The notes under the pieces: generated by a model
Database searches by the model: none
Told to the model about the DNA's origin: nothing
What the model saw: the letters and a program-made list of their open reading frames with translations, nothing else
Translations under genes and position numbers: made by a program
Assembly (NCBI RefSeq): GCF_009651005.1
Contig: NZ_WHVW01000002.1
Coordinates: forward strand, 186,001 to 250,000
Direction of reading: 5' to 3'
Source: Sporosarcina obsidiansis
GTDB lineage: Bacteria > Bacillota > Bacilli > Bacillales_A > Planococcaceae
Length of the DNA stretch: 64,000 nucleotides
Shown: piece after piece, positions 44,513-54,100 of the stretch
Numbering within the stretch: the first letter of the stretch is position 1
Layout of the letters: every line of letters begins with the position of its first letter

Positions 44513-45073
44513 ATGAAACGGCTATTCCCCTTCGTCTTGTTGATGATTTTCTTTCTTTTCGGTTGTAGCGAGCCACTTGAGCGTGGTAAGCAAGTCCGCG
44601 AATTCTCATTCACCGACCAAAATGGCAAGCCCTTCGGCACAGAGCAATTAGCCGGAACTCCGTGGATCGCTGACTTTGTATTCACTTCTTGTAATACCAT
44701 CTGTCCTACTTTGACGAGCGAAATGGCAAAGCTTCAAAAACTGATGGATGACGAGGGTATAGACGTACAATTCGTCTCCTTTTCCGTGGATTCAGAAGTG
44801 GACGATCCCGTTGCGCTAAAACTGTTTATCGATAATTTCACAGACGATGAGTCCAATTGGCATCTACTGACCGGCTATTCACAGCAAGAGCTAGAAGCAT
44901 TTGCCCGTGAAGAATTTCAGACGTTTGTACTAAAACATGAATCCTCCACGCAAGTTGTACATGGCACCAACTTTTATTTACTGGATTCACAAGGATATAT
45001 TATGAATGAATATAATTTTTCAAATGAAACGTATCGAGAAGAGTTACTCAAAGATTTAAAACGACTCCAATGA
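44513..45073 (+). CDS. Sco1/SenC-family copper chaperone lipoprotein
   Basis: 186 residues. Lipobox LFGC (Cys18), thioredoxin-like fold with the copper-binding CxxxC (Cys60 and Cys64 in TSCNTICPT) and the third ligand His in VVHGTNFYL. Sco proteins load copper into CuA of cytochrome c oxidase or keep its cysteines reduced. The ATG at 44513 is the best start although the AAAGGA site is 12 bases away; earlier codons have poorer spacing. Co-transcribed with the two-component genes, an uncommon arrangement. The qox oxidase in this window lacks CuA, so a caa3 oxidase elsewhere or another copper target is implied. Confidence 0.92.
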   Translation: MKRLFPFVLLMIFFLFGCSEPLERGKQVREFSFTDQNGKPFGTEQLAGTPWIADFVFTSCNTICPTLTSEMAKLQKLMDDEGIDVQFVSFSVDSEVDDPVALKLFIDNFTDDESNWHLLTGYSQQELEAFAREEFQTFVLKHESSTQVVHGTNFYLLDSQGYIMNEYNFSNETYREELLKDLKRLQ

Positions 45074-45137
45074 TAGAGCCGGCAACGAATCACATGACTA
45101 CCGGCTCCGATTCCGCTATACTAATGAAGGAAAGCAG

Positions 45138-45512
45138 GTGTACGTGTTGGATTCTCGTTATTGGAAAATTGGTTTTTTCACCGCGTTAACTTCATTTGTT
45201 TTGCTCATTTTAGGTGTTCGGACAGTCCTTGGGCATGAGCTAATCGTAAATAATTATTTAACGTTTGCGGTGTTTGGGCTGATCGTAGGCATCGTCAGTT
45301 CGTTATTACTGTTTTATCAACTACATATTGCCTTTAAATTATTTATGGTGGTACTTGTGTTGGCGTTTGCGGAGATGTTCAGAAGTTTTATTATGATGGA
45401 TAATGAATTTTCCGAAGCGATTGGTATTTTGTCGTTGTTTATTATTTCATCATTCGGACTAGCAATCTCCGTGATCGTTCAATTCTTAGTAAAATTACTG
45501 CGCAAAAACTAA
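45138..45512 (+). CDS. Four-span membrane protein
   Basis: 124 residues with four regular hydrophobic spans. Starts at GTG (SD AAGGA). A weak GAGCCGG/CCGGCTC hairpin at 45076-45107 separates it from sco. Not recognised; it may belong to the same copper/oxidase unit by position only. Confidence 0.72.
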   Translation: MYVLDSRYWKIGFFTALTSFVLLILGVRTVLGHELIVNNYLTFAVFGLIVGIVSSLLLFYQLHIAFKLFMVVLVLAFAEMFRSFIMMDNEFSEAIGILSLFIISSFGLAISVIVQFLVKLLRKN

Positions 45513-45552
45513 CAGCCGGCTAGAGAATTATTCTCTGACCGGCTGTTTTTTT
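45512..45552. terminator. Bidirectional terminator between membrane gene and rlmN
   Basis: ACAGCCGG..AGAGAA and TTCTCT..CCGGCTGT followed by TTTTTTTG. It overlaps the rlmN stop region on the opposite strand. Confidence 0.88.
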
Positions 45553-46604
45553 GTACTTTTGATTTGTTTACTACGCAATTGACCACACGCTGCGTCGATA
45601 TCGGTTCCATTTTCAAGACGGACACCGCAGTTGATGCCTTTACGTTTCAATGTTTCGTAAAACGACTTGATCGCTTGCGGCTCACTGCGTTGATATTGGC
45701 CATGTTCGTCGACTGGGTTATATGGAATCAAGTTAACGTAGGCAAGGTGGCGCTTATCCGCCAATAGTCTACCCAGTTCTTCAGCCTCTTTGACGTGGTC
45801 ATTGACATCACGCAATAAAATGTATTCGAATGTGATCCGACGATTCGTCGTTTCCAAATAATAATTAATCGCATCCATCAACTTTTCAATCGGGAACGCT
45901 TTGTTAATCTTCATGATTTGCGTACGCAGCTCATTATTTGGTGCGTGCAACGACACCGCTAAGTTGATTTGAATATTTTCATCCGCAAATTCTTTGATCT
46001 TTTCTGTCAATCCACTTGTTGAGACCGTGATGTGACGTGCGCCAATTGACAGGCCTTTTTGATCGTTAACGATATGAAGGAAGTTCATGAGATTCGAATA
46101 GTTATCAAACGGTTCCCCGATTCCCATGACGACGATGTGGCTGACACGCTCGCCTGCTCCTTTTTCATCAAGATGCTCTTGCACTTTCATAATTTGCCCA
46201 ACGATTTCCCCTGCATCCAAGTCACGATTTTTACGCAATAAACCACTTGCGCAGAAGCTACATCCGATATTACAACCAACCTGCGTCGTAACACAAACAG
46301 AATAACCATAAGGAAATTTCATTAGCACGGTTTCGATCAAGTTGCCGTCCGTCATTTTAAAGAGAAATTTCACTGTACCGTCTTGGGATACTTGTTTGAC
46401 GTTTTGTTCTAATGTCTGGATCGTGAAGTGCTCGTCCAGGAGTTCGCGTGTTTCTTTGTTAATATTTTTCATTTCATCAAATGAAAGCACGCGTTTTTTA
46501 TAGAGCCAGTCCCACACTTGCGCGGCACGGAATTTCTGCTGTCCTTGTTCTATGAAGAAGTTTGTCAATTGTTCAATTGTCAAACCATATATGGATTTTT
46601 TCAT
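45528..46604 (-). CDS. rlmN: 23S rRNA (adenine2503-C2)-methyltransferase RlmN
   Basis: 358 residues. Radical SAM enzyme that methylates C2 of A2503 in 23S rRNA and A37 of some tRNAs. Motif CxxxCxxC in [39 protein letters not shown] and the C-terminal catalytic Cys in [12 protein letters not shown]. Full length. Starts at ATG 46604. Monocistronic, as commonly seen, with the small membrane gene at 46685 upstream on the same strand behind a terminator. Confidence 0.95.
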   Translation of the reverse strand: MKKSIYGLTIEQLTNFFIEQGQQKFRAAQVWDWLYKKRVLSFDEMKNINKETRELLDEHFTIQTLEQNVKQVSQDGTVKFLFKMTDGNLIETVLMKFPYGYSVCVTTQVGCNIGCSFCASGLLRKNRDLDAGEIVGQIMKVQEHLDEKGAGERVSHIVVMGIGEPFDNYSNLMNFLHIVNDQKGLSIGARHITVSTSGLTEKIKEFADENIQINLAVSLHAPNNELRTQIMKINKAFPIEKLMDAINYYLETTNRRITFEYILLRDVNDHVKEAEELGRLLADKRHLAYVNLIPYNPVDEHGQYQRSEPQAIKSFYETLKRKGINCGVRLENGTDIDAACGQLRSKQIKSTKKQPVRE

Positions 46605-46631
46605 TTGTATTCTAGCCTCATTTCAAAAAAT

Positions 46632-46660
46632 GCAATCCTGTTATTATACTACAGGATTGC
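46632..46660 (-). terminator. Terminator of the small membrane gene
   Basis: GCAATCCTGT and ACAGGATTGC, perfect 10-bp stem; minus-strand tail ATTTTTTG. Confidence 0.85.
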
Positions 46661-46684
46661 CCAAAAAGGAACAACCGATTCGGG

Positions 46685-46858
46685 TTATTGTTGCTCTTGT
46701 TTTTCAGTTCTGAGTTTCACATAAAATGCAACGAGGTTTAGAAAAGCTAGCACGACGAATAAGATCCCCATTTTAGTCTGTCCAGCAGATATTCGATCAT
46801 AAGCAAAATACACCATAATAAGACCAATGACAAGATCAGTCATTTTCGATTTCAACAT
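46685..46858 (-). CDS. Small two-span membrane protein
   Basis: 57 residues (MLKSKMTDLVIGLIMVYFAY, then a second span GILFVVLAFLNLVAFYV and a charged end). AAGGGGG eight bases upstream supports it. A terminator follows. No family recognised. Confidence 0.68.
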   Translation of the reverse strand: MLKSKMTDLVIGLIMVYFAYDRISAGQTKMGILFVVLAFLNLVAFYVKLRTEKQEQQ

Positions 46859-46984
46859 GTTAGTTCCCCCTTGTTTACCTATCAGTATAGCAGAAAGTTA
46901 TAGGACCGCGCGAAAAAGGTTTCGCACAGCGCCAATCTAGCCCACAACCGAGCGAAACTATCATTGGAACGTGCCAATAAAAAT

Positions 46985-47018
46985 GTACCAGCCACGAATT
47001 CTCATTCGAAACTGGTAC
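46985..47018. terminator. Hairpin after the cDPGS-like gene
   Basis: GTACCAG and CTGGTAC with an inner AATTCTCATT loop; lies about 20 bp beyond the stop at 47037 on the minus strand. Confidence 0.6.
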
Positions 47019-47036
47019 GTTATATGTCATATAAAC

Positions 47037-48389
47037 TTACACATTTGTTTTCTTTAATTGATGTTTTTCGATGAAATCTCCCAAGACTGTCTCTAGATTC
47101 GGGCTACCAATTTCTTCTAGATCATAATAAACACGTGTGCATGGTTTATTGATAGTAATGACCCGTGACAAATCCATTGGTGTTCCAATAATCACAGCGT
47201 CACAATCTGTAGCATTGATCGTCGCTTCAAGGTCTTTCAATTGTTGCTCACCATAACCCATCGCAGGAAGGATATTCTCGATATGTTGGTATTTATTGAA
47301 TGTCGTTACCAGACTACCTACCGCAAATGGACGTGGATCGATGATTTCAGATGCGCCTAAACGTTGAGCCGCAATGACGCCTGCACCTAATTTCATTTCA
47401 CCATGTGTCAGTGTAGGACCATCTTCCACGATCAGTACGCGTTTTCCTTCAATAATTTTAGGATTGTCCACAGTGATTTTAGATTCTGCTTTAATAATCG
47501 TGCTGTTTGGAGCCGCAAATTTAATATTGTTTTCAACTGTTTGGATCGCTTCCTCTGACGCACTGTCGATTTTGTTAATGATCGATACATCTGTCGTGCG
47601 TAGACACACTTCTCCTGGGTAATATTTCAACTCATGCCCTGGACGGTGCGGATCAAGTACAGTGATCGCCAAATCTGGCTCATAGAATGAAAAGTCGTTA
47701 TTGCCGCCATCCCAAAGAATTACATCACAGCCATCTGGATCATTTTCAGCTGCATCTAAGATATCTTGGTAGTCTACACCTGCATAAATGATATTTCCAC
47801 GATCGACGTGTGGCTCATATTCTTCCATTTCTTCAATCGTACAATTATGTTTTTTAAAGTCCTCAACCGTCGCATAACGTTGAACTCGTTGTGCAGCTAA
47901 GTCACCATATGGCATCGGGTGACGAATCGCTACCACTTTCAAGTCATGCTCAAGCAACGTTTCAATAATTTTACGAGACGTCTGGCTTTTCCCAGTTCCT
48001 GTTCTGACTGCACAAACCGAAATGACCGGCTTATTGCTTTTGATCATCGTGCTTTTCGATCCGAGCAACGTAAAGTTTGCACCAGCCGAATTAACGATCG
48101 CGCCAATTCCCATGACTGCTTCATAACTAATATCACTGTATGAGAAGACACACTCATCTACTTTTAACTCTTTGATTAGCTCCGGCAATTGCTCTTGCGA
48201 ATAAATCGGAATCCCTTCCGGATAAAGCTCCCCTGCTAATTCTGCTGGATATTTACGTCCATCGATATCAGGAATTTGTGTTGCGGTAAAGGCTACCACG
48301 TTGTACTCCGACTTATTACGGTAATATGTATTAAAGTTATGGAAGTCTCTTCCGGCAGCGCCAATAATGATTATATTTTTAGTTTTCAT
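47037..48389 (-). CDS. Cyclic 2,3-diphosphoglycerate synthetase-like protein
   Basis: 450 residues. N-terminal Rossmann-like part (NIIIIGAAGRDFHNFNTYY), then a P-loop domain with CAVRTGTGKSQTSRK (~128-142) and downstream DVILWDGGNNDFSFY and KIDSAS, which read as GTPase/ATPase-like switch regions. This is the family named after the archaeal enzyme that forms the osmolyte/thermoprotectant cyclic 2,3-diphosphoglycerate, though bacterial members are of uncertain function. It stands alone without related genes. Product identity in this organism is unproven. Confidence 0.85.
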   Translation of the reverse strand: MKTKNIIIIGAAGRDFHNFNTYYRNKSEYNVVAFTATQIPDIDGRKYPAELAGELYPEGIPIYSQEQLPELIKELKVDECVFSYSDISYEAVMGIGAIVNSAGANFTLLGSKSTMIKSNKPVISVCAVRTGTGKSQTSRKIIETLLEHDLKVVAIRHPMPYGDLAAQRVQRYATVEDFKKHNCTIEEMEEYEPHVDRGNIIYAGVDYQDILDAAENDPDGCDVILWDGGNNDFSFYEPDLAITVLDPHRPGHELKYYPGEVCLRTTDVSIINKIDSASEEAIQTVENNIKFAAPNSTIIKAESKITVDNPKIIEGKRVLIVEDGPTLTHGEMKLGAGVIAAQRLGASEIIDPRPFAVGSLVTTFNKYQHIENILPAMGYGEQQLKDLEATINATDCDAVIIGTPMDLSRVITINKPCTRVYYDLEEIGSPNLETVLGDFIEKHQLKKTNV

Positions 48390-48565
48390 GAATTTTTCTC
48401 TCCAATCGTGCTTCTTTTTATTATTATAAGTGATAATGCATAATAATACAATAGAGAAAGTAAAAAATACATGATTACGTATATCTTATACATAGAAAAA
48501 GTGGTTTTAATCAGCCACCTTCGTTGCCTTGACAACATTCTTAGATATGAGTAGACATTTGCATA

Positions 48566-48954
48566 AATAAAAAACCACTCAAATATGAATGGTTTCAGAC
48601 TGTAGACAAAAGATATAGAAAGTAGTCAAGCTACCGTTGATCTACGTTCCAGACGGACGCTTTCCTGGGGGCGTGGCTTGAGCCTCCTCGTCCGCTTCGC
48701 TACTTGCGGGGTCTCAAGACGCACGCTGATCCCCAAGGAGTTGCCGCCTTCCACTACGATCAACTAGCGTATTACATTGATTTTTTAGTAGTTATTGCCT
48801 CTTCATCTGAATGATTAAAAGCGATGGTTATGTTCATATTATAGAATAAACAGTAGAGTGCTAATACAATTGTAAAATTAAAGGTTAGCATAATTTTTAG
48901 TTTTTGGAGTTTGTCTACAAGCTGAAACCACTCAAATATGAATGGTTTTTTATT
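48566..48954. mobile_element. MITE-like element with 45-bp inverted ends
   Basis: The left end (48566-48610) and right end (48910-48954) are inverted copies matching at about 39 of 45 bases; both contain the hairpin AACCACTCAAATATGAATGG and an inner TGTAGACAAA. Between them lie 300 bp with no transposase, including the GTTGATC...GATCAAC element at 48636-48766. The right end is 8 bp beyond the hisC stop. Ends of this kind (AAACC...CAG..TGTAGACAAA) remind me of IS1182-type ends, but that is from memory. Open frames inside lack ribosome sites. No clear target duplication was found. Confidence 0.7.
48636..48766. repeat. GC-rich intergenic repeat with GTTGATC/GATCAAC ends
   Basis: A 131-bp, GC-rich block bounded by GTTGATC and GATCAAC. 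Inside are GACGGACGCTTTCC, GAGCCTCCTCG, TTGCGGGGTCTCA and CAAGGAGTTGCCGCCTTCC. These words match a dispersed palindromic repeat that I recall from many Bacillales genomes. It lies inside the MITE-like element. Confidence 0.65.
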
Positions 48955-48962
48955 AAATCTAT

Positions 48963-50024
48963 TCATTTAATTAATTCATTTAACACGGTGAATAACATTT
49001 CCATCTGTTCTTCGGTCCCAATTGTGATCCGTAAATAATCGCTAATCCCCGCTTGATCAAAGTGACGAACGAGAATTCCACGTTCCTTTAATTGTTCATA
49101 CAATGTATGTGCATCTTGATTCAACGGCTTCGCAAACAAGAAATTTGCATCAGACGGTAAGACCTCAAATCCTAGTTCACGTAAAGATTGTGCCGAACGC
49201 TCTCTCGTACGAATGATTTTCTTCGTACTTTCTGAAAAATACGCATGATCCTGAAACGCTGCGGTTGCACCTGCCATTGCGAGTCGATCAATTGGATACG
49301 AGTTAAATGAATCTTTAATACGAGTAAGTCCATCAATTAATTCAGGCTGTCCCATCGCAAATCCTACACGCAATCCAGCTAAAGCACGTGATTTGGAAGT
49401 CGTCTGAATGACAAGCAAATTATCGTAACGATCGATTAATTTCACAGCGGAAGGTCCTGCAAAGTCTATGTAGGCTTCGTCAATGATCACCATTTGGTCG
49501 GAGTTTTGCTTCAGAATTTCTTCTATTACATCAAGTGTTGCATATAGACTCGTCGGTGCATTCGGATTCGGTAGAATGACCCCACCCTCTGATTGATAAA
49601 ATGCCTCTGCTGGTAAAGTGAAATCTTCCTGTAGCGGCACCTTTTCAAATGAAATATCAAAGATCTTAGAATAGACCGGATAAAAGCTGTAGCTAATCTC
49701 CGGAAACCTAATCGTTTTACCTGGTTCAAAAAATGCCATGAACGCAAACGCCAGCACTTCATCTGAACCATTGCCAACAAATACTTGTTCTTTCGTGAGT
49801 CCGTATGTTTCCGCAATGGCATGACGTAGAGGGTCTGCTGTCGGTGAAGGATATAGTTGAAGTGAATTTTCCTCTACTTGAGCTTTGATCGCTTCCAACA
49901 CTTTCGGACTTGGCGGATAGGGGTTTTCATTCGTATTTAATTTGATGATATCTGGCTGGTTCAATTGCTCGCCGGGAATATATGGTTCTGTCCGTTTCGC
50001 AACTGTGCTCAGAAATCTACTCAT
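48963..50024 (-). CDS. hisC: Histidinol-phosphate aminotransferase
   Basis: About 353 residues, fold type I PLP enzyme converting imidazole-acetol phosphate to histidinol phosphate. [11 protein letters not shown] near the N-terminus, [21 protein letters not shown] and the PLP lysine in [15 protein letters not shown]. The start at 50024 (SD AAGGAAG) overlaps the hisIE stop by eight bases. Last gene of the his operon. HisC enzymes often also serve tyrosine and phenylalanine synthesis. Confidence 0.95.
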   Translation of the reverse strand: MSRFLSTVAKRTEPYIPGEQLNQPDIIKLNTNENPYPPSPKVLEAIKAQVEENSLQLYPSPTADPLRHAIAETYGLTKEQVFVGNGSDEVLAFAFMAFFEPGKTIRFPEISYSFYPVYSKIFDISFEKVPLQEDFTLPAEAFYQSEGGVILPNPNAPTSLYATLDVIEEILKQNSDQMVIIDEAYIDFAGPSAVKLIDRYDNLLVIQTTSKSRALAGLRVGFAMGQPELIDGLTRIKDSFNSYPIDRLAMAGATAAFQDHAYFSESTKKIIRTRERSAQSLRELGFEVLPSDANFLFAKPLNQDAHTLYEQLKERGILVRHFDQAGISDYLRITIGTEEQMEMLFTVLNELIK

Positions 50025-50658
50025 TGCGCAACACTTCCTTTTTTGGTCGTCTTTCACGCAATACTTGCTGGACATCAGAAAGATTAACGTCGAGAATATT
50101 CATCAGAACTAGTGTGTGATAGATCAAGTCCGCGATTTCATTCGATACTTCTTCCTTGTCTGCATTTTTTGCTCCAATGACGACTTCCGTTGTTTCTTCC
50201 CCAACTTTTTTCAGTACTTTGTCAATGCCTTCTTTGAATAAATATGTCGTGTAGGAGCCTTCAACCGGATTCTTTTTGCGATCCGCGATTTCGTCCATCA
50301 CTTCGTAGACGACTTCACGTAAGGATACTTCAGTCTCTGTAACTGTTTTGAAGAAGCAAGTTTTCTCTCCTGTGTGACAAGCTGGACCTAGTGGAGTTAC
50401 TTGGATCAGTAACGTATCTTGGTCGCAATCTAAGGAAATACGTTTCACCTGCTGACGATTGCCGGATGTGGCACCTTTATTCCATAGTTCTTGTCTTGAG
50501 CGGCTATAAAACCATGTCTCATTCGTTTCTAAAGTCTTTTCAATCGCTTCTTTATTCATATAGGCGAGCATTAGAACTTCTCCAGTGCGATCGTCTTGCA
50601 CGATCGCGGGGAGAAGGCCTTTGTCGTCAAATTTCAATGAATTGAGGTCTAGTGTCAT
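50017..50658 (-). CDS. hisIE: Bifunctional phosphoribosyl-AMP cyclohydrolase/phosphoribosyl-ATP pyrophosphatase
   Basis: 213 residues. HisI half (~1-110) with the zinc-site cysteines in LDCDQDTL and [10 protein letters not shown]; HisE half (~115-205) with the EExxE-type [13 protein letters not shown]. Catalyses steps 2 and 3 of histidine synthesis. The start at 50658 is picked because AGGA is nine bases upstream; ATG at 50667 is possible but has none. One base lies between its start and the hisF stop. Confidence 0.94.
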   Translation of the reverse strand: MTLDLNSLKFDDKGLLPAIVQDDRTGEVLMLAYMNKEAIEKTLETNETWFYSRSRQELWNKGATSGNRQQVKRISLDCDQDTLLIQVTPLGPACHTGEKTCFFKTVTETEVSLREVVYEVMDEIADRKKNPVEGSYTTYLFKEGIDKVLKKVGEETTEVVIGAKNADKEEVSNEIADLIYHTLVLMNILDVNLSDVQQVLRERRPKKEVLRNE

Positions 50659-50659
50659 A

Positions 50660-51424
50660 TTAGTCATTCCTAACTGCAATATTTTCTTCTGCTAAGTAAT
50701 TTTTTAAGTCGCGAATATTAATTTCATTGAAGTGAAACACGGAAGCTGCAAGTGCTGCGTCTGCTTTCCCTTCCGTCAAAACGTCTTTAAAGTGTTCAGG
50801 TTTTCCAGCACCGCCACTTGCAATGATTGGAATATTGACCGCTTCAGCCATCGCGCGATTCAATGCCAGATTATAGCCGTCCTTGACACCATCTTCATCG
50901 ACACTATTGACAACCAATTCTCCAGCGCCTAGAGCTTCCATCTTTTTTGCCCATTCGATTGCATCAATGCCTGTTGCTTCCATACCACCTTTTGCATACA
51001 CGGACCATTTCCCTTCGCCTTCTTGACGAACGTCCATAGAGAGCATGACTCGTTCAGAGCCGTATTTATCTGCAACTTCTTTGATCAATTCTGGATTTGT
51101 CAGTGCTGCACTATTGATGGATACTTTATTACCACCAATTGCAAACACCGTATCCACGTCCTCTAATGTACGAATTCCACCGCCAACGATGAATGGAACC
51201 GGTACTTCTTTTGCGATTTCTTCAATTAAATCTAAGAACATACCACGGTTTTTCGTCGAAGCGGAAATGTCATAGAATACGAGTTCATCGGCACCGTCTG
51301 CGACATATTTTTTTGCTAATGTTAGGGGATCTGCTACTTCCTGCACGTCTAGAAATTTCTTTCCTTTTACAACTTTACGGTTGTCTACATCTAAACACGG
51401 AATGATTTTTTTAGTTTTTGACAT
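50660..51424 (-). CDS. hisF: Imidazole glycerol phosphate synthase cyclase subunit
   Basis: 254 residues, TIM barrel. [20 protein letters not shown] carries the first catalytic Asp (in CLDVD); the second Asp is in [21 protein letters not shown] and [12 protein letters not shown] are phosphate-binding loops. HisF normally takes ammonia from HisH through the barrel; no hisH is present in this operon. Overlaps hisA by 14 bases. Confidence 0.95.
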   Translation of the reverse strand: MSKTKKIIPCLDVDNRKVVKGKKFLDVQEVADPLTLAKKYVADGADELVFYDISASTKNRGMFLDLIEEIAKEVPVPFIVGGGIRTLEDVDTVFAIGGNKVSINSAALTNPELIKEVADKYGSERVMLSMDVRQEGEGKWSVYAKGGMEATGIDAIEWAKKMEALGAGELVVNSVDEDGVKDGYNLALNRAMAEAVNIPIIASGGAGKPEHFKDVLTEGKADAALAASVFHFNEINIRDLKNYLAEENIAVRND

Positions 51425-52136
51425 GACTGTCGTCCCCCAATAATTTTTCTAAAGATAATTTTCCTTCGTATAACGCTTTCCCAATAATTGCACCATACAT
51501 GTCTTTAGCAGCGAGTTTCTGAATATCTTCTTCTGTCGATACACCACCTGATGCAATAATGTCGATAGAAGATGCTTCATTCATGACTTGTAATTCTTCA
51601 AAATTTGGTCCTTGTAGCATGCCGTCTTTCATGATGTCTGTGTAGACGACTGTTTTGACTCCGATTTCTGCTAAGTCTTGCAGCAAGTCGACCGCTTTGA
51701 CGTCACTCGTTTCCGTCCAGCCGTCTGTAGCGACTAAGCCGTTACGTGCATCAATAGAAACTGCAATTTGATCACCATACTTTTCGACTACTTGTTTTAG
51801 GAATTCCGGATCTTGAATCGCAGCAGTTCCGATGATCACACGTGCAACACCATTTTTGATATGCGAATCAACAATATCCATCGTACGGATTCCACCACCT
51901 ACTTGTACGGGAACTGTGACTGCTTTTGCGATTGCCTCGATCGCTTGTTTGTTAGCAGAGTCGCCTGTTTTCGCACCATCTAAGTCCACGACGTGAATGA
52001 ATTCGGCTCCTTGACGTTGCCATTCTTTAGCCATTTCAGTTGGCGAGTCGTTATAAACGATTTCTTGCGCATAGTCACCTTGAATGAGGCGTACACATTT
52101 GCCACCTCGAATATCAATTGCTGGAAATAAAATCAT
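51411..52136 (-). CDS. hisA: Phosphoribosylformimino-AICAR-phosphate isomerase
   Basis: 241 residues, TIM barrel paralogous to HisF. FPAIDIRGGKCVRLIQGDY contains the first catalytic Asp; VGGGIRT and IASGGVS are phosphate loops. Start at ATG 52136, eight bases after AGGAGG; the TTG before it is less likely. Unlike most operons, its upstream neighbour is hisB and not hisH. Confidence 0.95.
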   Translation of the reverse strand: MILFPAIDIRGGKCVRLIQGDYAQEIVYNDSPTEMAKEWQRQGAEFIHVVDLDGAKTGDSANKQAIEAIAKAVTVPVQVGGGIRTMDIVDSHIKNGVARVIIGTAAIQDPEFLKQVVEKYGDQIAVSIDARNGLVATDGWTETSDVKAVDLLQDLAEIGVKTVVYTDIMKDGMLQGPNFEELQVMNEASSIDIIASGGVSTEEDIQKLAAKDMYGAIIGKALYEGKLSLEKLLGDDSHVKN

Positions 52137-52235
52137 CAACTAGTCCTCCTAAATGGTTAATATGATCACTATTGACATCGTCGGACTGCGATCCAAATGA
52201 GACATAGATCATGGACCACACTCTCTCCGTATTCT

Positions 52236-52820
52236 TTACAATGTTCCTTTAGTAGAAGGCACACCTTGGATATCCGGATTAATTGTGCTAGCTATGCGCA
52301 GAGCGCGGCCAAAGCTTTTAAATACGGATTCGATAATGTGGTGCGTGTTTTTTCCGTAGTCTAGATTGATATGTAGTGTCACTTTCGCATTGTTAGTGAA
52401 GGCGATGAAGAATTCTTCGACTAGTTCGGTGTCGAAGTTGCCTACTTTGTCTTTCATTCCATCCACATTGAAGACGAGGAATGAACGACCACTGATATCG
52501 ATGGAGGCTGTAGATAATGCTTCGTCCATTGGAGTCGACACCGTTGCAAAGCGTTCGATGCCTTCTTTCGTACCTATACATCTATGGAAGGCCTGTCCGA
52601 GAACGATGCCGATGTCTTCTACGGAATGGTGCTGATCAACTTCAATGTCGCCATCACACGTGACTGTTAAATCAAAACGTCCATGCTTTGCGAAAGCTGT
52701 TAGCATGTGATCGAAGAAACCTACACCTGTCTGGATCTCTGTCTTGCCTGTACCGTCCAATGAAAAGTCCATTTCAATGGACGTTTCGCCTGTTTTACGT
52801 GATATCTGTTGTCTGCGCAT
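52236..52820 (-). CDS. hisB: Imidazoleglycerol-phosphate dehydratase
   Basis: 194 residues, monofunctional HisB. Metal motifs DQHHSVEDIGIVLG (~62-75) and the second HHxxE-like KNTHHIIESVFKS (~155-167) are both intact. Converts IGP to imidazole-acetol phosphate. Start overlaps the hisD stop by one base (TAATG). Next gene downstream is hisA after ~100 bp. Confidence 0.95.
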   Translation of the reverse strand: MRRQQISRKTGETSIEMDFSLDGTGKTEIQTGVGFFDHMLTAFAKHGRFDLTVTCDGDIEVDQHHSVEDIGIVLGQAFHRCIGTKEGIERFATVSTPMDEALSTASIDISGRSFLVFNVDGMKDKVGNFDTELVEEFFIAFTNNAKVTLHINLDYGKNTHHIIESVFKSFGRALRIASTINPDIQGVPSTKGTL

Positions 52821-54100
52821 TAGTATCCTGCCTTTCGTACCTTGATCGAATTGGCGTGTCCTGTCAATTGCTCGGACTCAGCAAGGATGATCACATCATC
52901 TGCAACTTCCGCCAGCGCGTTCTCGGAATAATAAATTACACTCGATTTCTTCATAAAGTCATAGACACCTAGCGGAGAAGAGAATGCCGCTGTGCCGTTT
53001 GTTGGCAAGGTATGGTTGGGTCCAGCCATATAATCCCCTAATGCTTCAGGAGAGTGCTGGCCAAGGAAAATCGCCCCAGCGTTACGGATAGAAGCCAAGT
53101 GTTCCATGGGATTGTCTATCATCAGCTCCAAGTGTTCTGGCGCCAATCGATTCACGATGTCGAATGCTTCTTGTAAAGAATCAACGACAATAATTCGACC
53201 GAATTGCTCAATAGATTGCGCTGCGATTTCCTGTCGATCCAGTTCAGCCAATTGTCGATCGATTTCTTTAGACAATTTGTCTGCGAACACCTCACTTGTC
53301 GTAACACAAACTGCTGCTGCACGTTCATCATGTTCCGCTTGCGAAAGCAAATCGGCAGCCGCATAGACTGGATTCGTCTGTTCATCCGCCACGACACAAA
53401 TTTCACTCGGACCTGCGATCATATCGATTGCCACGTCTCCGAACACCCATTTCTTCGCGCGTGCTACATAAGCATTTCCTGGGCCTGTAATTTTGACAAC
53501 CTTTTCAATCGTTTCTGTTCCATAAGCAAGAGCCGCAATTGCTTGTGCACCGCCTACTTTATAGATCCGATCGACACCTGCTTCTTTCGCTGCCACTAAG
53601 ACGTGAGGATTGATTTTCCCATCTCGTTGAGGTGGAGTAACCATAGAAATCTGCCCGACACCCGCAATTTTCGCTGGCAAAGCGTTCATTAAGACAGTAG
53701 ATGGGTATGCAGCTTTTCCACCGGGGACGTAAATTCCCACACTATCAATCGGTGTCACTTTCTGTCCTAGCATGATGCCTTCCGTTGGATTAAAGAACCA
53801 AGATTGTTCTTTTTGTGCTTCGTGATAATTTGAAATTCGCTGTTTTGCTGCTCGCAGTGCACGGTAAAATTCTGCTGTAACGGCATCTTCCGCTTCTTTT
53901 ATTTCTTCTTCACTGACGATCAGTTTATCTAGCTTCACACCATCAAAGCGTTCGGTGAAGTCTAAAACAGCCGAATCACCTTCAGAACGAACACTTTCAA
54001 TGATAGCTAAGACGTTACGGTCAAATTCTAAATCTGGTTGGCTTGAATCATTGCGCTGCAATAACTCTTCTCTAAATTCAGTTCCACGAATCGTTTTCAT
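52820..54100 (-). CDS. hisD: Histidinol dehydrogenase
   Basis: 426 residues. NAD-dependent, zinc enzyme for the last two steps (histidinol to histidine). GIYVPGGKAAYPSTVLMNA, the zinc-site QAEHDERAAAV, and the catalytic GPNHTLPTNGTAAFSSPL with its histidine are intact. Four-base overlap (ATGA) with hisG. Confidence 0.96.
   Translation of the reverse strand: MKTIRGTEFREELLQRNDSSQPDLEFDRNVLAIIESVRSEGDSAVLDFTERFDGVKLDKLIVSEEEIKEAEDAVTAEFYRALRAAKQRISNYHEAQKEQSWFFNPTEGIMLGQKVTPIDSVGIYVPGGKAAYPSTVLMNALPAKIAGVGQISMVTPPQRDGKINPHVLVAAKEAGVDRIYKVGGAQAIAALAYGTETIEKVVKITGPGNAYVARAKKWVFGDVAIDMIAGPSEICVVADEQTNPVYAAADLLSQAEHDERAAAVCVTTSEVFADKLSKEIDRQLAELDRQEIAAQSIEQFGRIIVVDSLQEAFDIVNRLAPEHLELMIDNPMEHLASIRNAGAIFLGQHSPEALGDYMAGPNHTLPTNGTAAFSSPLGVYDFMKKSSVIYYSENALAEVADDVIILAESEQLTGHANSIKVRKAGY

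Noticed and set aside
48772-48966. 64-residue frame inside the MITE-like element
   Set aside because: Starts in the inverted end, lacks a ribosome site, overlaps the hisC stop.
52140-52235. Possible remnant of hisH between hisB and hisA
   Set aside because: All three minus-strand frames were read; none resembles the HisH termini or its Cys-His-Glu motifs.
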